From positions 755,501-819,500 of the forward strand of contig NZ_CP102282.1 of assembly GCF_025150745.1 (NCBI RefSeq): a stretch of 64,000 bases of DNA. Reading direction: 5' to 3'. Made by a program: the position numbers and the translations under genes. Of this stretch, positions 17,038 to 25,211 are shown piece after piece. The DNA is from Eubacterium ventriosum. Lineage in GTDB: Bacteria; Bacillota; Clostridia; Lachnospirales; Lachnospiraceae. The notes under the pieces are model-generated. The model was not told the origin of the DNA. It saw nothing but the letters and a program-made list of their open reading frames with translations, and made no database searches. The first letter of the stretch is position 1. The number at the start of each line of letters is the position of its first letter.

Positions 17038-17265
17038 ATGAGAGAAGGAAGATTAGGTTACAGCAGTTATAACAAAAGATATGGATTATTATCATCAGAC
17101 TTATGGATTGATTCAGGATTTCACTGCGGAGAATGTCTGGAAGTTCTAGTTGATGATCAGTGGGTAAAGACACGAATGGAAATGAATCTGGCGAGAGAAT
17201 GGTATTTGGTTGGAACACCGTATTGCGGAGATTTGGAGTATGTACGGGCAAGGATACCGGAATAA
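17038..17265 (+). CDS. DUF5348 domain protein
   Basis: A 75-aa protein in the style of DUF5348: a GYSSYNKRYGLLSSDLW strand pair, a FHCGECLEVLVDDQW core and a WYLVGTPY segment. The predicted fold is a small beta barrel. Such proteins are frequent in clostridial IMEs between the replication and relaxase genes. A GAAGGGAGA ribosome site precedes the ATG. The function is unknown. Confidence 0.65.
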   Translation: MREGRLGYSSYNKRYGLLSSDLWIDSGFHCGECLEVLVDDQWVKTRMEMNLAREWYLVGTPYCGDLEYVRARIPE

Positions 17266-17394
17266 AGCAGACAGAAAGAGAAAAGGCTGATTGGTTGTTA
17301 GTGATAAAGAATAAGCCCGGACACGGGCAGAAAAAGAGGGCGGATACGCCCAAAGTAAAAAGCTAAAACCAAACTATAGCAGAGGTATGAAGTA

Positions 17395-17530
17395 TCTCAC
17401 AAAGCCCTCGGCGTTTGAGAGCGAAATACACTCATCGCACAAACTTCGTTTATGCTCTGTGTATTTCGCCCTGCCGTGAGCTGCTTGTGCTGGAAACAGC
17501 AGTTAGTTCGTAAACGGATGCCTGAGCATC
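17395..17530. other. Candidate origin of transfer (oriT)
   Basis: GCGAAATACAC (17421-17431) and GTGTATTTCGC (17459-17469) form a perfect 11-bp inverted repeat with a 27-nt spacer, followed by GC-rich sequence. This lies in the ~290-nt non-coding gap just before the relaxase gene, the usual oriT position in mobilizable elements. A nick site cannot be assigned by eye. Confidence 0.6.
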
Positions 17531-17579
17531 CACTCACAAAAATATAGCAGAATTTACTTTGCTGAAGAAAAAGGAGGGA

Positions 17580-19130
17580 GTGCCTATTGCAAGAAATTCA
17601 TTTATCCAATTAACGAAACTAAGCAATGTAAAAGGTCGGATCACTTATATATCCAGCCATGCAAAACAGGAAAATCTTTATGCGGTTTATGAAACTACAG
17701 AACGGAAATTTTGGAGAGAACTTGCAAAGTGTAATCAGGAAGAATTTGCAAAAAGCGGAACGGAAGGGAAATGTATTGAAGCACGAGAACTGATTATTGC
17801 TTTACCGGAGAGTTTTGTGGAATATTCACCAGATAGGTTGCTGAGGTTATTTACAGAGCATTTCAAACAGAACTATGGAACGGAATGTATTGCAGCATTG
17901 CATCACAATAAAAGGAAAACGAATTATCATATTCATTTGATCTTTGCAGAACGAAAACAGTTGGATGAACCGATCATTAAGACTGCCAGCCGGAATATGT
18001 TTTATGATGAAAACGGGAAACATGTCCGTACCAAGAAAGAAATATTAGGAGAAGACGGAGAAATCCGGGAAGGCTGCCACATCGTAAAGAAGGGCGAGAT
18101 TTATGAGAAGAAGTTGTTTACAGTTAAAGATGAACGGTTTAAAAGCAATTCTTTTCTGGATGAAGTGAAGCGTTCCTATACTGATCTGATCAACCTTTAT
18201 GTGAAAGATGAAAATCAGAAGCTACAAGTATTTCAACGTGGCAGTGTTTATCTTGCAACAAAGAAAATCGGGAAACGTAATCCCAAGGCACCGGAAATTG
18301 AAGCGGATAATCGAAAACGCCAGGAATGGAATCGGGCGGTTGATATGGCATTGATCAGCGGTATTCCGGAACCGCAGATTATGGAAGTGAAACAAAAAAG
18401 AATTTCAGAACCAATCAAGAGTGCAATTTCCCGAAAGGGAAGAAAAGCAAACTTATTTGCAAAAGTTGTTACGATGGCGATTGAGGCACTGGAACTGATG
18501 ATAGAAACGGTACTCGTTAAAAAGTATAAGGAATCTTTGGAACAGAAAGAACAATTACAGAAAACAGATGCTTCTGATATGGAGACTGTAATTCCAGAAA
18601 CAGAGCGAACAGAAGCAGAAATTAAAGAGCCAGTGGAAAGATTGCCAGAACCGAAACAGCCGGAAATGACAAGAATGGCATCAAAATATCCGAGATTCTA
18701 TAAGATTTACAATGAACTGGAACAGCAGAACAATGCAATTTATAAGAAAGAGAAACAACGTTCTGCCAAGAAAAAAGAACTGTCTGAAATTAAAGGCTGG
18801 TTTAAAGGAAGAAAGAAAAAAGAATTGCAGGAAGAAATCGACGATCTGACAAGCCAGATCCGGAATATGAAAGATTATCTTCCAAAGATTGTACAGAAAG
18901 TCGGCTACAGAAGTGTACAGGAATTTCTGAAAGACTTTAAAACTGCAAAGTTTGAGTATAGTCAGTATCAGAAGGCAATCGCACAATGGAAACAAGAAAC
19001 CGGAAAAGAGCCAGAGCTGCAACCACATGGTGTCAGGGCAAAGTTGGTAGCAAACAGAAAGAAAATAGAGCAGGAACAGAAAAACACGCAACGCACCCGA
19101 AGCCAGAGTAAGGATCGAGGGGCGAGATAG
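17580..19130 (+). CDS. MobA/MobL-type relaxase
   Basis: About 516 aa. The N-terminal domain contains the relaxase histidine motif in NYHIHLIFAERK (near residues 115-126) and upstream HHNKRKTNYH; the C-terminal half is a long, Lys/Glu-rich coiled-coil region. It nicks oriT and pilots DNA during mobilization. The start is uncertain: GTG at 17580 gives the usual MPIARNSF beginning but lies very close to AAGGAGG, and TTG at 17559 is an alternative. The frame is intact. Confidence 0.85.
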   Translation: MPIARNSFIQLTKLSNVKGRITYISSHAKQENLYAVYETTERKFWRELAKCNQEEFAKSGTEGKCIEARELIIALPESFVEYSPDRLLRLFTEHFKQNYGTECIAALHHNKRKTNYHIHLIFAERKQLDEPIIKTASRNMFYDENGKHVRTKKEILGEDGEIREGCHIVKKGEIYEKKLFTVKDERFKSNSFLDEVKRSYTDLINLYVKDENQKLQVFQRGSVYLATKKIGKRNPKAPEIEADNRKRQEWNRAVDMALISGIPEPQIMEVKQKRISEPIKSAISRKGRKANLFAKVVTMAIEALELMIETVLVKKYKESLEQKEQLQKTDASDMETVIPETERTEAEIKEPVERLPEPKQPEMTRMASKYPRFYKIYNELEQQNNAIYKKEKQRSAKKKELSEIKGWFKGRKKKELQEEIDDLTSQIRNMKDYLPKIVQKVGYRSVQEFLKDFKTAKFEYSQYQKAIAQWKQETGKEPELQPHGVRAKLVANRKKIEQEQKNTQRTRSQSKDRGAR

Positions 19131-19142
19131 GAGAATAAAATC

Positions 19143-19520
19143 ATGGAGAAACACATTATGGGAGAAAATGGAATCAGCTATACTTTGGGAGAGGACGGTC
19201 TGTATTATCCAGACCTGTATCTCCCGAAGGAGACAGAATATCCGATTGGAAAGTATGGAATGTTGCGAAAGACGTATTTAAAAGAGCATCGGAAAGGGCT
19301 GTATCTGGAGCTGGTACTTGCCGGGAAATTGAATGAGCATTTGCACCAGATCGACGAGGAGTGTCATCAGATGATGGACAGGCTGGTGGAGCAGATGAAA
19401 GAACAGCAGGGAGTGACAGAAGAATTGAAGATGCAGGATCAGATGGCATGGGTTGGGAGAATGAATAATATCTGGGCTTGTGCGGAAGAAGTGGTGATGA
19501 AAGAAATTGTTTATAGATAG
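19143..19520 (+). CDS. TnpV family transposon-associated protein
   Basis: A 125-aa protein resembling TnpV: a GISYTLGEDGLYYPDLYLP N-terminus, a GKYGMLRKTYLKEH core and C-terminal helices ending near AEEVVMKEIVYR. TnpV proteins accompany relaxase genes in clostridial mobilizable transposons; their role is unknown. It follows the relaxase by 12 nt and is closed by an intrinsic terminator, making it the last gene of the mobilization module. Confidence 0.85.
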   Translation: MEKHIMGENGISYTLGEDGLYYPDLYLPKETEYPIGKYGMLRKTYLKEHRKGLYLELVLAGKLNEHLHQIDEECHQMMDRLVEQMKEQQGVTEELKMQDQMAWVGRMNNIWACAEEVVMKEIVYR

Positions 19521-19530
19521 TAGGATTTAG

Positions 19531-19554
19531 GGCAGTTTTCGGGCTGCCCTTTTA
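19531..19554 (+). terminator. Intrinsic terminator after tnpV
   Basis: GGGCAG (19531-19536) pairs with CTGCCC (19545-19550) and is followed by TTTT. It ends the mobilization operon and separates it from the restriction-modification genes, which have their own promoter. Confidence 0.8.
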
Positions 19555-19575
19555 TAAAATATGCGAAACAGAAAA

Positions 19576-19627
19576 GAACATACGTTTGTAAAAGAACATT
19601 GAAAACAGGGCCGAGTTATAGTATAAT
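19576..19627 (+). promoter_or_regulatory. Promoter of the R-M operon with a LexA-box-like site
   Basis: TTGAAA (19599-19604) and TATAAT (19622-19627) are separated by 17 nt, a near-consensus sigma-A promoter. Eleven bases upstream of the -35 lies GAACATACGTTT (19576-19587), which fits the Gram-positive LexA box pattern GAAC-N4-GTTY. LexA control of the R-M genes is inference. Confidence 0.65.
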
Positions 19628-19661
19628 AGCAAGAAATAAAAGGCTTGTAGGTAGGTGGAAT

Positions 19662-21149
19662 ATGCTAGAAAAAATTATAGAGCTTACAAACGAATATATA
19701 GAAAGTATGCCAAAAAAAGAGCGTAAAAAATATGGACAGTTTTTTACAAGTATGGAGACTGCCCGTTTTATGGCTGGTTTATATAATATTGATGAAAAGA
19801 AGAGTAAGGTAAGCGTACTCGATGCAGGAGCAGGTTCGGGCATATTATCATGTGCCTTCATTGAAAGATTGGAAACGATAGATTCCATTCAGAAAATTGA
19901 GATTACCTGTTATGAGAATGATAATAACGTATTACCATTATTAAAGCGAAATTTGGAATACTGCAAGGAAAAATCTGGAAAAAAGATAGTCATTAATATA
20001 ATCGAAGACAATTATATCCTTAGTCAGTATCTTGATTTTAATCATATGATAGGTGGAAATGATAACCCTAGGAAATATGATTTTGTAATTGGCAATCCGC
20101 CATATATGAAAATCCCTAAAGATGCTCCAGAAGCAACAGCGATGCCAGAGGTATGCTACGGGGCACCGAATTTGTATTTTATTTTTGCTTCTATGGGACT
20201 GTTTAATTTATGTGAGGATGGGGAAATGGTATATATTATTCCTCGATCATGGACATCCGGAGCATATTTTAAACGCTTCAGAGAGTATTTCCTGACAGTA
20301 GGTAAACTGGAACATATTCATCTTTTTGTCAGCCGTAGTAAGGTATTTGACAAAGAGAGTGTATTGCAGGAAACGATTATTATTAAGGTGAGAAAAACGG
20401 TTAGAACGCCAGAAACCGTTACCATTACATCTTCGCAATCGAATAGTGACTTTGGCGAAATTACTTCATTGACAGTTCCGTATGATTTGGTTGTAGCTGG
20501 TGAGGATTATTATGTTTATCTTGTGACAGATGAAGACGAAGTAGAGGTTTTGAGAAAACTTCATAAATTTGATAAAACGCTGCCTGCAATTGGAGTAAAA
20601 ATGAAAACAGGGCTAACGGTGGATTTTCGTAATCGTGAAATTTTGCGGGACGAGGAAGAAGAAGGAGCGATTCCTTTATTTTATTCGCAGCATATAAAAC
20701 AGGGAAAGGTAGAGTTCCCAATACAGAAAGAACATGAATATGTGGTGACAGAACAAAAGGGATTGATGCAGGATAACAAGAATTATCTGTTTGTGAAACG
20801 ATTTACAGCAAAGGAAGAACCTCGAAGATTACAGTGTGGAGTATATCTGGCAAAAAGATTTCCGCAATATAAAAAGATAAGTACGCAGAACAAAATTAAT
20901 TTTGTGGATGGTGTATTAACAGAGATGTCGGAATGTTTGGTGTATGGGCTGTATGTATTGTTTAATTCAACGCTTTACGATGAATATTATCGTATTTTGA
21001 ACGGATCTACGCAGGTTAATTCAACAGAGATCAATGCAATGCCTGTGCCGGATTTAGAAGATATTCAGGAAATGGGAAGAAAAGTGCTTAAAAGTAGGGA
21101 CTATTCAGAGGCAAATTGCAATTTGATATTGGAGGGGTACTGTGGATAA
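19662..21149 (+). CDS. Adenine-specific DNA methyltransferase of a BsuBI/PstI-type system
   Basis: A 495-aa protein from the ATG at 19662. The SAM-binding motif VLDAGAGSG lies at residues 52-60 and the N6-adenine catalytic motif NPPY at 145-148; a target-recognition half follows. It should methylate the site cut by the adjacent nuclease, which in the known family is the palindrome CTGCAG. It overlaps the nuclease gene by 8 nt. Specificity is inferred from the family, not from this sequence. Confidence 0.9.
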   Translation: MLEKIIELTNEYIESMPKKERKKYGQFFTSMETARFMAGLYNIDEKKSKVSVLDAGAGSGILSCAFIERLETIDSIQKIEITCYENDNNVLPLLKRNLEYCKEKSGKKIVINIIEDNYILSQYLDFNHMIGGNDNPRKYDFVIGNPPYMKIPKDAPEATAMPEVCYGAPNLYFIFASMGLFNLCEDGEMVYIIPRSWTSGAYFKRFREYFLTVGKLEHIHLFVSRSKVFDKESVLQETIIIKVRKTVRTPETVTITSSQSNSDFGEITSLTVPYDLVVAGEDYYVYLVTDEDEVEVLRKLHKFDKTLPAIGVKMKTGLTVDFRNREILRDEEEEGAIPLFYSQHIKQGKVEFPIQKEHEYVVTEQKGLMQDNKNYLFVKRFTAKEEPRRLQCGVYLAKRFPQYKKISTQNKINFVDGVLTEMSECLVYGLYVLFNSTLYDEYYRILNGSTQVNSTEINAMPVPDLEDIQEMGRKVLKSRDYSEANCNLILEGYCG

Positions 21150-22062
21150 GAAGATAGAAGAAACAAGGGAATTTCTGCAAACAATAGGTATGCCTAAGGC
21201 ACAGCAAGCGGATATATGCTGCTACGTGATACTGGCAATGGCGGGAGTAAAACCAGATATGTCATGGAGTGAAGCAACAAATGAATGGATTCGTATTCAT
21301 GATATTATTCAGTTTGTCAATACATTTTATGACATGAGTTATGCGGAAAACAGCAGAGAAACGTTTAGAAAGCAAGCTCTGCATAGATTCCGGACCGCTG
21401 CTTTGATAGAGGATAATGGGAAAGCAACCAACAGCCCAAATTATCGGTACAGATTGACGGAAGAAACAGTACAAATACTAAGAACTATGGGAACTCCAAA
21501 GTGGAAGGAATCTATAAAGCGATTCCTTTGCTACCATGAGAAGTTAATTGATCTGTATGCTTCTAAAAAGAAGATGACAATGATGCCGGTAAATATAAAT
21601 GGTGAAAGTTTTAAATTCTCTACAGGTAAGCATAATGAACTGCAAAAAGCCATTATTGAGGAATTTGCACCGAGATTCGCTCCAAATTCTGAATGCCTAT
21701 ATGTTGGAGATACAATAGCAAAAGATCTGGTAAAGAATGTAGAAAAACTGAAAGAGTTAGGCTTTGAAATTACACTACATGATAAGATGCCGGATGTTGT
21801 GCTGTACCGGGAAGATAAGGACTGGATTTATTTTGTGGAATCGGTAACATCGGTCGGTCCGATGGATCCGAAACGCATATTGGAAATTGAAGAAATGACC
21901 AAAGATGTTACGGCTGGAAAGATATTTGTAACAGCGTTTCTGGACTTTAAGACATATAAAAAGTTTGCAGAGGAACTTGCCTGGGAGACGGAGGTTTGGA
22001 TTGCTGAAATGCCGGAGCATATGATACATTTGAATGGGGACAGGTTTATGGGCCCGAGATAA
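21142..22062 (+). CDS. BsuBI/PstI family type II restriction endonuclease
   Basis: A 306-aa protein with an N-terminal winged-helix-like region and a C-terminal PD-(D/E)XK-type nuclease core typical of BsuBI/PstI: KHNELQKAIIEEFAPRF, then MPDVVLYREDKDWIYFVESV and a SVGPMDPKR stretch. It should cut the unmethylated recognition sequence. The GTG start overlaps the methyltransferase end. The pair looks intact and is likely the protective cargo of the mobile element. Confidence 0.92.
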   Translation: MDKKIEETREFLQTIGMPKAQQADICCYVILAMAGVKPDMSWSEATNEWIRIHDIIQFVNTFYDMSYAENSRETFRKQALHRFRTAALIEDNGKATNSPNYRYRLTEETVQILRTMGTPKWKESIKRFLCYHEKLIDLYASKKKMTMMPVNINGESFKFSTGKHNELQKAIIEEFAPRFAPNSECLYVGDTIAKDLVKNVEKLKELGFEITLHDKMPDVVLYREDKDWIYFVESVTSVGPMDPKRILEIEEMTKDVTAGKIFVTAFLDFKTYKKFAEELAWETEVWIAEMPEHMIHLNGDRFMGPR

Positions 22063-22085
22063 TGAAAGAATGGGAGGTATTATAA

Positions 22086-22988
22086 ATGAGTATAGTTAAG
22101 TCTTTTTCTGTTGGTGATGGTGATATGTTCTATATTGATCATAACTCTGATAATTTTACAACTATTGATTGTTGTTATTCAGATGATGAGAATAAAGAAA
22201 CAAATTTTGAAGAAATGAAAGAGATAGCAGATAAAAAAGGAATTACTCGTTTCATATCTACACATCCAGACGAAGATCATATTAAAGGAATTGAGGATTT
22301 TGTGGAAGAAGTCGGAATAGTAAATTTTTATTGTGTGGAAAATGAAGCAATAAAGGAAGATGAAACGGATAGTTTTAAAAAATATTGTGAATTAAGGGAT
22401 TCAGATAAGGCATATTATGTTTCAAAAGGATGTAGAAGAAAATGGATGAATGTATCGAGCGAGGAGCGTGGCTGTGCAGGAATAAATTATTTATGGCCAA
22501 TTACTTCTGATGAGGATTATCAAGAAGCATTAGAGAAAGTAAAAGAGGGAAAAGAATATAATAATATTTCACCGATTTTTACATATTCAGTTGAAAATAA
22601 TGTTAAAATGATGTGGATGGGGGATATGGAACATGACTTTTTAGAAAAAATTAAAGAAAAAATAGAATGGCCAGAAATTGATATTTTATTTGCCCCGCAT
22701 CATGGGAGAGATTCCGGAAAAGTTTCGGAAGATGTTTTGAAGAAACTAAATCCACATATTATAATAATTGGCGAAGCTCCATCTCAATATTTGAATTATT
22801 ATTCTGGATACAATACGATTACGCAAAATTCAGCAGGGGATATAGTATTTGATTGTTCGGGAGATTATGTGGATATATATATTGAAAAAGAATCATATAG
22901 ATATGACACAGATTTTTTAGAAGATAAATCAAAATCTGATAGTAGCTATGGACATTATTTGGGTTCATTTAAACCTAAAAATGCATGA
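22086..22988 (+). CDS. MBL-fold metallo-hydrolase (ComEC-like catalytic domain)
   Basis: A 300-aa soluble protein. The metal-binding motif HPDEDHIKG (HxDxDHxxG form, residues ~60-68), WMGDMEHD and APHHGRDSGKV are all present, so the di-metal site looks complete. This subgroup resembles the nuclease domain of ComEC and MBL enzymes found in defence loci. It is followed 6 nt later by a membrane protein, and follows the R-M genes by 23 nt with AGGAGG-like sequence upstream. The substrate is unknown. Confidence 0.8.
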   Translation: MSIVKSFSVGDGDMFYIDHNSDNFTTIDCCYSDDENKETNFEEMKEIADKKGITRFISTHPDEDHIKGIEDFVEEVGIVNFYCVENEAIKEDETDSFKKYCELRDSDKAYYVSKGCRRKWMNVSSEERGCAGINYLWPITSDEDYQEALEKVKEGKEYNNISPIFTYSVENNVKMMWMGDMEHDFLEKIKEKIEWPEIDILFAPHHGRDSGKVSEDVLKKLNPHIIIIGEAPSQYLNYYSGYNTITQNSAGDIVFDCSGDYVDIYIEKESYRYDTDFLEDKSKSDSSYGHYLGSFKPKNA

Positions 22989-22994
22989 GGCTAA

Positions 22995-23660
22995 ATGGAA
23001 ATGACTGATATAAAGGATTATAGAAATAGTGAATTAAAAAACTATGTTATAGGGAATATATTATTGGTTTTGTATTTTTCAGGTATGTTTAGTAAGATTT
23101 TTTCAGAGGATGTTAATAGCAATTTAGACATCTGGTCTATTGTCATAGAATCTGCCTTAATATCATCAATAATATATATTTATGTTTTTTTGTTGGATTC
23201 GATGATTCCAGGTAATATCAAACAAAAGATTGCATACTTTCATATCGGAAAATTGCCAGGATACACAATTTTTACGAAAATGAAACAAAGTGTAAGAGAT
23301 GATCGTTTTACACAAGCTGATGTTATGCAAAAATATAATCAAATATATGCTAATATGCCGACTGATAGAAAAGAAAGAGAAAAATATGAAAATGCCCAGT
23401 GGTATAGATTGTATAGGGATTGCAAAAATGAAAATAAAATACTAATTACAAATAGAGATTTCTTGCTTTGTAGGGATATAACAATTATTACGTTAATGTT
23501 ATTGATTATATATATGATGCTATCATGTCTGAAGATTATGATGTTCTCAAAAATTATTGTTGAAATTATGGGGGTTGAGCTAATCGTTTCAAATATTTCA
23601 ATGAGGGGTAAAGCAAAACGCTTAGCATACAATGTTATTTCGGAAGATATATATAAATAA
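22995..23660 (+). CDS. Membrane protein paired with the MBL hydrolase, unknown function
   Basis: A 221-aa protein with hydrophobic segments near residues 14-31, 43-68 and 153-185, a cytoplasmic charged middle region (MPTDRKEREKYENAQWYRLY) and a short basic tail. It is coupled to the MBL gene by a 6-nt gap with only a weak ribosome site. The layout of soluble enzyme plus membrane protein with a charged loop resembles many anti-phage pairs. I recognise no named family. Confidence 0.6.
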   Translation: MEMTDIKDYRNSELKNYVIGNILLVLYFSGMFSKIFSEDVNSNLDIWSIVIESALISSIIYIYVFLLDSMIPGNIKQKIAYFHIGKLPGYTIFTKMKQSVRDDRFTQADVMQKYNQIYANMPTDRKEREKYENAQWYRLYRDCKNENKILITNRDFLLCRDITIITLMLLIIYMMLSCLKIMMFSKIIVEIMGVELIVSNISMRGKAKRLAYNVISEDIYK

Positions 23661-23762
23661 TGCAACAATCCTGAACAATATGTTCTTGAATCAAGAGATT
23701 AATAGGTTGTATAGTTACTTTCTGTAAATTGATGCAACATGTGGAAAACGAGGCGAAGAATC

Positions 23763-23984
23763 ATGAAGATACCGAATGATTATATGGAATTGTCCTATCG
23801 CATGGAAATTGTAGAAGACAAGGATGAAGGCGGATTTGTGGTTTCTTATCCAGATCTGCCTGGTTGTATCACTTGCGGAGAGACAAGGGAGAGTGCAGTA
23901 GTAAATGCATTAGATGCGAAAAAGGCATGGCTTGAAGCATATTTTCAAAATAATGATTGCGAAGGAATCTCAACGCAGTTATAA
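23763..23984 (+). CDS. HicB-like antitoxin domain protein (orphan)
   Basis: A 73-aa protein matching the HicB fold: YRMEIVEDKDEGGFVVSYPD, then LPGCITCGETRESAV and a VNALDAKKAWLEAYF helix. HicB antitoxins neutralise the small RNase HicA. No hicA-like frame is found on either side, and the usual C-terminal DNA-binding extension is absent. It is therefore an orphan or an immunity-like relic at the end of the R-M cargo. Confidence 0.75.
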   Translation: MKIPNDYMELSYRMEIVEDKDEGGFVVSYPDLPGCITCGETRESAVVNALDAKKAWLEAYFQNNDCEGISTQL

Positions 23985-24110
23985 TGAAGTGGCAACAAAC
24001 TGGCAACAAAAAATCAGCAAGCCAAAATAATATATGTAACAGAGATAAAATACTGGCAGAAAAGAGATAAAAACTAAACATATATGTTTAGAGATGCCTT
24101 CGAATTTGCC

Positions 24111-24383
24111 GAGTTTGAATAAGGGAAACACACGTTCAAACACCCCATAAATAAAGGGAAAACACAGAATATAAGTCTCTTATGAGAACATTTTGAGAAC
24201 AAAATTAAGAATAAGAAGAGTTATTTTGACTAATAAGTTGAAATAGCTCTTCTTTTTTGCTTGAAAAGCCGATAAACAAAGGGATCTGGAACTTTAAGCC
24301 TGATAAAAAAACAAATTATTTTAACATTGGTTACAAGAGAAAAAAGAAGTTTATTAAAGGAAAAGGTATAGTGCCTCTAACTC
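24111..24383 (+). repeat. ~272-bp direct repeat, copy 1
   Basis: This stretch, from GAGTTTGAATAAGGG to GGTATAGTGCC, recurs at 53611-53882 in the same orientation with high identity. It includes a TGAGAACATTTTGAGAAC motif, a terminator and a conserved AT-rich tail. Paired TGGCAACA motifs lie ~100 nt upstream of each copy. The repeat may mark integration junctions of a ~29.5-kb segment or be the product of a duplication. No gene is supported between 23985 and 24664. Confidence 0.8.
24213..24258 (+). terminator. Terminator inside repeat copy 1
   Basis: AAGAAGAGTTATTT pairs (with a G-T pair) with AAATAGCTCTTCTT across a short loop and runs into TTTTTT. The identical hairpin is present in the second repeat copy. 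Confidence 0.85.
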
Positions 24384-24664
24384 TAAATTTATGGTGAAAG
24401 GCAGTATATTAGAAGAGGCTCAAATGAGCCGGAAAAATCTCCTTTAAGCAATGCATAAGATTAGTTTCTACTTATTATAAATATAAGTATGAAGTTGTTG
24501 ACTATGCCGTGACCCGTATACAAATACGATAGCAAGCTACAGCACATATACCGGTGACGACTGGAGAAAAGAAACAAGGCAGTAAATAATTTTTGGCGTG
24601 TTATATTACTGCAAAAGTATCAGACGTGATGCAATGCATTGGGAGAGAAAATCAGGAGGAATAT

Positions 24665-24982
24665 ATGGAATACAAAGGTTTAGCAGTTGGAAATACAATT
24701 AAATCATTAAGAATAAAAAAGAATGTATCTGTATTTGAATTGGCTTACAGAGCGAAAATAAGTCAATCGCATGTGTATCAGTTGGAAGAAGGAAGTAATA
24801 AAATGAGTATAGATCTTTTATATAGGTTGATGGATGCTCTGGATACAGATGCGAATACAATATTGGGAATAAAAGAAAATAATGAAAATTCAGTGGATGA
24901 AAGACTGAAAGAGTTAAGTCCTAAGATGAAGGAAAACTTGACGGAATTGTTTTTGAAGACAATAGATGGGGTGAAGAAATAG
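24665..24982 (+). CDS. XRE-family helix-turn-helix regulator
   Basis: A 105-aa protein from the ATG at 24665, which has AGGAGG at ideal spacing; the open frame extends upstream without such a site. The HTH (NTIKSLRIKKNVSVFELAYRA, then SQSHVYQLEEGSNKMS) is typical of Cro/C1 repressors, followed by a short helical tail. It stands alone in front of the toxin array and ends in a terminator, so it could control it or be self-contained. The target is unknown. Confidence 0.85.
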   Translation: MEYKGLAVGNTIKSLRIKKNVSVFELAYRAKISQSHVYQLEEGSNKMSIDLLYRLMDALDTDANTILGIKENNENSVDERLKELSPKMKENLTELFLKTIDGVKK

Positions 24983-25015
24983 AAGTTGAACAAAATAAAG
25001 ATTATATGAAATAAG

Positions 25016-25072
25016 AGTCGAATCTAAAACACTTACAAGTATATTTGTAAAAATGTTTTATTCGACTTTTTT
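25016..25072 (+). terminator. Terminator after the XRE regulator
   Basis: AGTCGAAT and the following A/T-rich arm pair with ATTCGACT near 25060, followed by TTTTTT. The stem is long and nearly continuous. Confidence 0.8.
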
Positions 25073-25151
25073 CAGTAAAAAAATAATTTGTAGACATAAT
25101 ATTTAAATGACATCAAGAAACGAATTATGTGACTTTTAAATTTTGGAATTA

Positions 25152-25180
25152 TTGACTAAAAAAGTAAATAAATGTATAAT
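25152..25180 (+). promoter_or_regulatory. Promoter of the first toxin gene
   Basis: TTGACT (25152-25157) and TATAAT (25175-25180) are spaced by 17 nt, followed by an AGGGGG ribosome site and the ATG at 25212. This is one of the clearest promoters in the array and shows that the N-terminal toxin gene was built to be expressed. Confidence 0.8.
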
Positions 25181-25211
25181 GCGAATAAATATATGAATTA
25201 AGGGGGATAAA

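Noticed and set aside
24084..24592. A coding gene in the repeat (frame with GIWNFKPDKK)
   Set aside because: The frame passes through a strong terminator and has no start or ribosome site; it may be a coding fossil but cannot be called a gene.
24590..24664. Upstream in-frame extension of the XRE regulator to 24593
   Set aside because: The added residues carry no HTH feature and lack a ribosome site, whereas the ATG at 24665 has AGGAGG at ideal spacing.
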